From DATDRS01 sp035291605 (lineage in GTDB: Bacteria; Chloroflexota; Anaerolineae; Anaerolineales; UBA6663), in the NCBI GenBank assembly GCA_035291605.1, contig DATDRS010000443.1, positions 1 through 8,339 on the forward strand: a stretch of DNA of 8,339 bases. Reading direction: 5' to 3'. This document shows positions 6,515-8,339 of this stretch, piece by piece (within the stretch, counting starts at the first letter, position 1; every line of letters starts with the position of its first letter). The position numbers were made by a program, and so were the translations under genes. The notes below the pieces were generated by a model. The model had not been told where the DNA came from. It made no database searches and was given only the letters and a program-made list of their open reading frames with translations.

Positions 6515-7021
6515 GTGCTCGCTGAAAAGTACCGCGCCGAGATAGACACGCTCCTCGCCAAATACCCGCCGGAGCACAAACGCTCGGCGGTGATGCCGCT
6601 GTTGTATCTCGCCCAGCAGGAATACGGCTACGTCACGCCGGCGGCGATGGCCGAGGTAGGCGAAATCTGCGGCGTCTCGGCCACCCAGGTCGCCGGCATC
6701 GTCGGCTTCTATTCGCTGTACTACGACCACCGGGCGGGCAAGCGCCGCGTGCAGGTCTGCACCGACCTCCCCTGCGCGCTGCGCGGCGCGGAGAAATTCG
6801 CCGACGACCTGTGCCAGAAACTGGGCGTGAAGCTCGGCGAGACGACGAAGGACGGCGAGTTCACCGTGGAGGCGGTGATGTGCCTGGCGGGGTGCGACAA
6901 GGCCCCCATGTTCCAGGTTCAGGGCGCCGACGGCATTCACTACCACGAGAGCGAGACGCCGGACAAGCCGATGACGGCGGAACAGGCGCTGGGGATTCTG
7001 GAGAGTTACAAGGGGCGGTAA
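6515..7021 (+). CDS. nuoE: NADH-quinone oxidoreductase subunit E (24 kDa, [2Fe-2S] N1a)
   Basis: NuoE is a thioredoxin-fold ferredoxin subunit of the NADH-oxidising module and binds the [2Fe-2S] cluster N1a next to NuoF's FMN. The 168-residue protein has the four ligands in the family spacing: Cys82 and Cys87 (CTDLPC), then Cys123 and Cys127 (CLAGC). The N-terminal helical domain (1-70) contains MPLLYLAQQEYGYV and the VAGIVGFYSLY segment typical of the family. It starts with GTG at 6515, supported by GGGAG at 6504-6508 with 6-nt spacing. That ribosome binding site lies in the last unit of the upstream repeat array. nuoF follows after a 57-bp spacer. Confidence 0.97.
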   Translation: MLAEKYRAEIDTLLAKYPPEHKRSAVMPLLYLAQQEYGYVTPAAMAEVGEICGVSATQVAGIVGFYSLYYDHRAGKRRVQVCTDLPCALRGAEKFADDLCQKLGVKLGETTKDGEFTVEAVMCLAGCDKAPMFQVQGADGIHYHESETPDKPMTAEQALGILESYKGR

Positions 7022-7028
7022 TCAAGGT

Positions 7029-7072
7029 ATGGCGTGTTCCGTATTGCGTAGACGGAATACAGAATACAGACA
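7029..7072 (+). repeat. Inverted heptad array between nuoE and nuoF (unit ATTCCGT/ACGGAAT)
   Basis: Forward units ATGGCGT, GTTCCGT and ATTGCGT start at 7029, 7036 and 7043. After two bases (AG), reverse units ACGGAAT, ACAGAAT and ACAGACA start at 7052, 7059 and 7066. GTGTTCCGT (7034-7042) pairs with ACGGAATAC (7052-7060), 9 bp including one G-T pair, around a 9-nt loop. Unit word, two-base centre and loop length all match the nuoD-nuoE array, so the two are related copies. This is the weakest hairpin of the set. Confidence 0.82.
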
Positions 7073-7078
7073 AGCATC

Positions 7079-8339
7079 ATGGCCGAACACATACTACTGC
7101 GCCACCGCGACATTCCCGACATTCACAAGCTCGACGTGTACCTCCAGCACGGAGGCTACGCGGCGTTCGAGAAAGCCGTCACCACGCTGACGCCTCAGCA
7201 GGTGATTGACGAGGTGAAGGCTTCAGGCTTGCGCGGGCGCGGGGGCGCAGGCTTCCCGACGGGCGTCAAGTGGGGCTTCCTCACCAAAGATTTCCCCCGC
7301 TACGTCGTCGCCAATTCCGACGAATCCGAGCCGGGCACGTTCAAAGACCGCGAGATCATGGAGCGGAACCCGCACCAGTTCTTCGAAGGGTTGATGATCG
7401 CGGCCTACGCGGCGCAGGCGAACCTGGCCTACAACTACATGCGCGGCGAGTTCTGGGACATCGCCAGGCGGCTCGACCGGGTGCTCGACGAGTTGCGCCA
7501 GCGCGGTCTTCTCGGCCAGAACCTGTTCGGGACCCATTACGCGCTCGACATCCACAATCACCTCGGCGCCGGCGCATACATTTGCGGCGAGGAGAGCGCC
7601 CTGCTCGAATCCATCGAGGGCAAACTCGGCCAGCCGCGCCTCAAGCCGCCCTTCCCGGCAGACAAGGGCCTGTATAACAAGCCGACCATCGTCAACAACA
7701 CCGAGACGTTGACGAACGTGCCGCTGATCATCGCGCGCGGCGCGGCCTGGTACAAGACGCTGGGCACCGAGAAAAGCTCCGGCGTCAAGGTCTTCTGCCT
7801 GTCGGGCAGCGTCCGCCAACCCGGCAACTACGAACTGGAGCTGGGTAAATTCACCCTCCGCCAGTTGATTTACGACTTTGGCGGCGGCGTGCCGGACGAC
7901 CGGAAAGTGAAGGCGATCCTCATGTCGGGCGCGTCGTCCAACGTCCTCATGGGCACAGACGATGTGCTGGACGCGCCGATGGATTACGAGTCCATCGCGG
8001 CTAAAGGCGCGGCGCTCGGCTCGGCCTCGGTCATCATCGTGGACGAGTCCGTGGACCTGGCCTGGCTCACGCTGAAGACCACGCGCTTCTTCAAGCACGA
8101 GTCCTGCGGCAAGTGCACGCCCTGCCGCGAGGGCACCTATTGGATGCTCAACCTCCTGGAGCGCATTCATAGGGGCGACGTGATGAAGGCCGACGTGGAC
8201 CTGCTGAACACGGTCGCGAGCCAGATCGCGGGCAAGTGTTTGTGCCCGCTGGGCGAGTTCGCCGTCGCCCCGGTGCTGACCAGCCTCAAGCAGTTCCGCG
8301 CCGACTTTGACCAGCACGCGAAAGACGCGAAGAAAGCCG
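7079..8339 (+). CDS. nuoF: NADH-quinone oxidoreductase subunit F (51 kDa, FMN/NADH site), 3' end outside window
   Basis: NuoF oxidises NADH at its FMN and passes electrons to cluster N3. The frame is open from ATG 7079 to the window edge, 420 codons with no stop. The FMN/NADH-binding fold shows GRGGAGFPTG (53-62), NSDESEPGTFKDREI (79-93) and GAGAYICGEESALLESIEGK (164-182, allowing for counting). The [4Fe-4S] N3 ligands are Cys343, Cys346 and Cys349 in ESCGKCTPCREG, with the fourth expected to be Cys389 in KCLCPLGEFA; Cys387 is close by. Family members are usually about 420-440 residues, so only a short C-terminal tail should be missing. No Shine-Dalgarno is visible before 7079, where the upstream bases are repeat-derived. 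It runs in series with nuoE, and nuoG would be expected next. Confidence 0.97.
   Translation, partial: MAEHILLRHRDIPDIHKLDVYLQHGGYAAFEKAVTTLTPQQVIDEVKASGLRGRGGAGFPTGVKWGFLTKDFPRYVVANSDESEPGTFKDREIMERNPHQFFEGLMIAAYAAQANLAYNYMRGEFWDIARRLDRVLDELRQRGLLGQNLFGTHYALDIHNHLGAGAYICGEESALLESIEGKLGQPRLKPPFPADKGLYNKPTIVNNTETLTNVPLIIARGAAWYKTLGTEKSSGVKVFCLSGSVRQPGNYELELGKFTLRQLIYDFGGGVPDDRKVKAILMSGASSNVLMGTDDVLDAPMDYESIAAKGAALGSASVIIVDESVDLAWLTLKTTRFFKHESCGKCTPCREGTYWMLNLLERIHRGDVMKADVDLLNTVASQIAGKCLCPLGEFAVAPVLTSLKQFRADFDQHAKDAKKA

Noticed and set aside
7223..8317. 364-codon minus-strand frame opposite nuoF
   Set aside because: Shadow of nuoF, whose catalytic motifs occupy the plus strand over the full length.

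Overview
The window is a gene-dense stretch of bacterial chromosome with every gene on the + strand. By eye its GC content is about 60%. It looks like a member of the Chloroflexota, possibly Anaerolineae. That placement is an inference: it rests on the lineage-type extra segments in the housekeeping sigma factor, the dnaG-rpoD order, and intergenic 7-bp repeat arrays. It needs a database search to confirm. No insertion sequence, CRISPR array, tRNA or rRNA gene was seen.

Layout. Bases 1-794 are the 3' end of dnaG (primase), cut by the window edge. Next, 17 bp on, is rpoD (812-2518), the primary sigma-70 factor. It has an acidic N-terminus, a region of about 145 residues between regions 1.2 and 2.1, and an extra segment in region 3. 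A strong intrinsic terminator (2550-2578) closes this unit. A PIG-L/LmbE-type zinc deacetylase (2594-3427) follows, with its ribosome binding site touching the terminator T-tract. From 3592 to the window end runs the first half of a complex I operon, nuoA-nuoB-nuoC-nuoD-nuoE-nuoF, with nuoF cut shortly before its expected end. A plausible extended -10 promoter lies at 3514-3542 just before nuoA.

The six Nuo proteins fit together as one machine. NuoE and NuoF belong to the NADH-oxidising module (FMN, N1a and N3 clusters). NuoB, NuoC and NuoD form the connecting module that passes electrons to quinone at cluster N2. NuoA is the first membrane subunit and sits at the quinone-site/membrane interface.

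The most unusual feature is not in the genes. Every gap around these nuo genes (pigL-A, A-B, B-C, C-D, D-E, E-F) contains a tandem array of degenerate 7-bp units that reverses orientation in the middle, so each gap can fold into a hairpin. Perfect arms reach 19 and 20 bp. The unit word differs from gap to gap, except that D-E and E-F share one. Units differ a lot within an arm but match their partners across the hairpin exactly. Genes of this operon are commonly close-packed, whereas here each internal junction is a 57-80 bp repeat spacer. Three of the genes (nuoC, nuoD, nuoF) have no visible Shine-Dalgarno. In nuoA, nuoB and nuoE the Shine-Dalgarno lies in a small hairpin, in a repeat arm, or in the last repeat unit.
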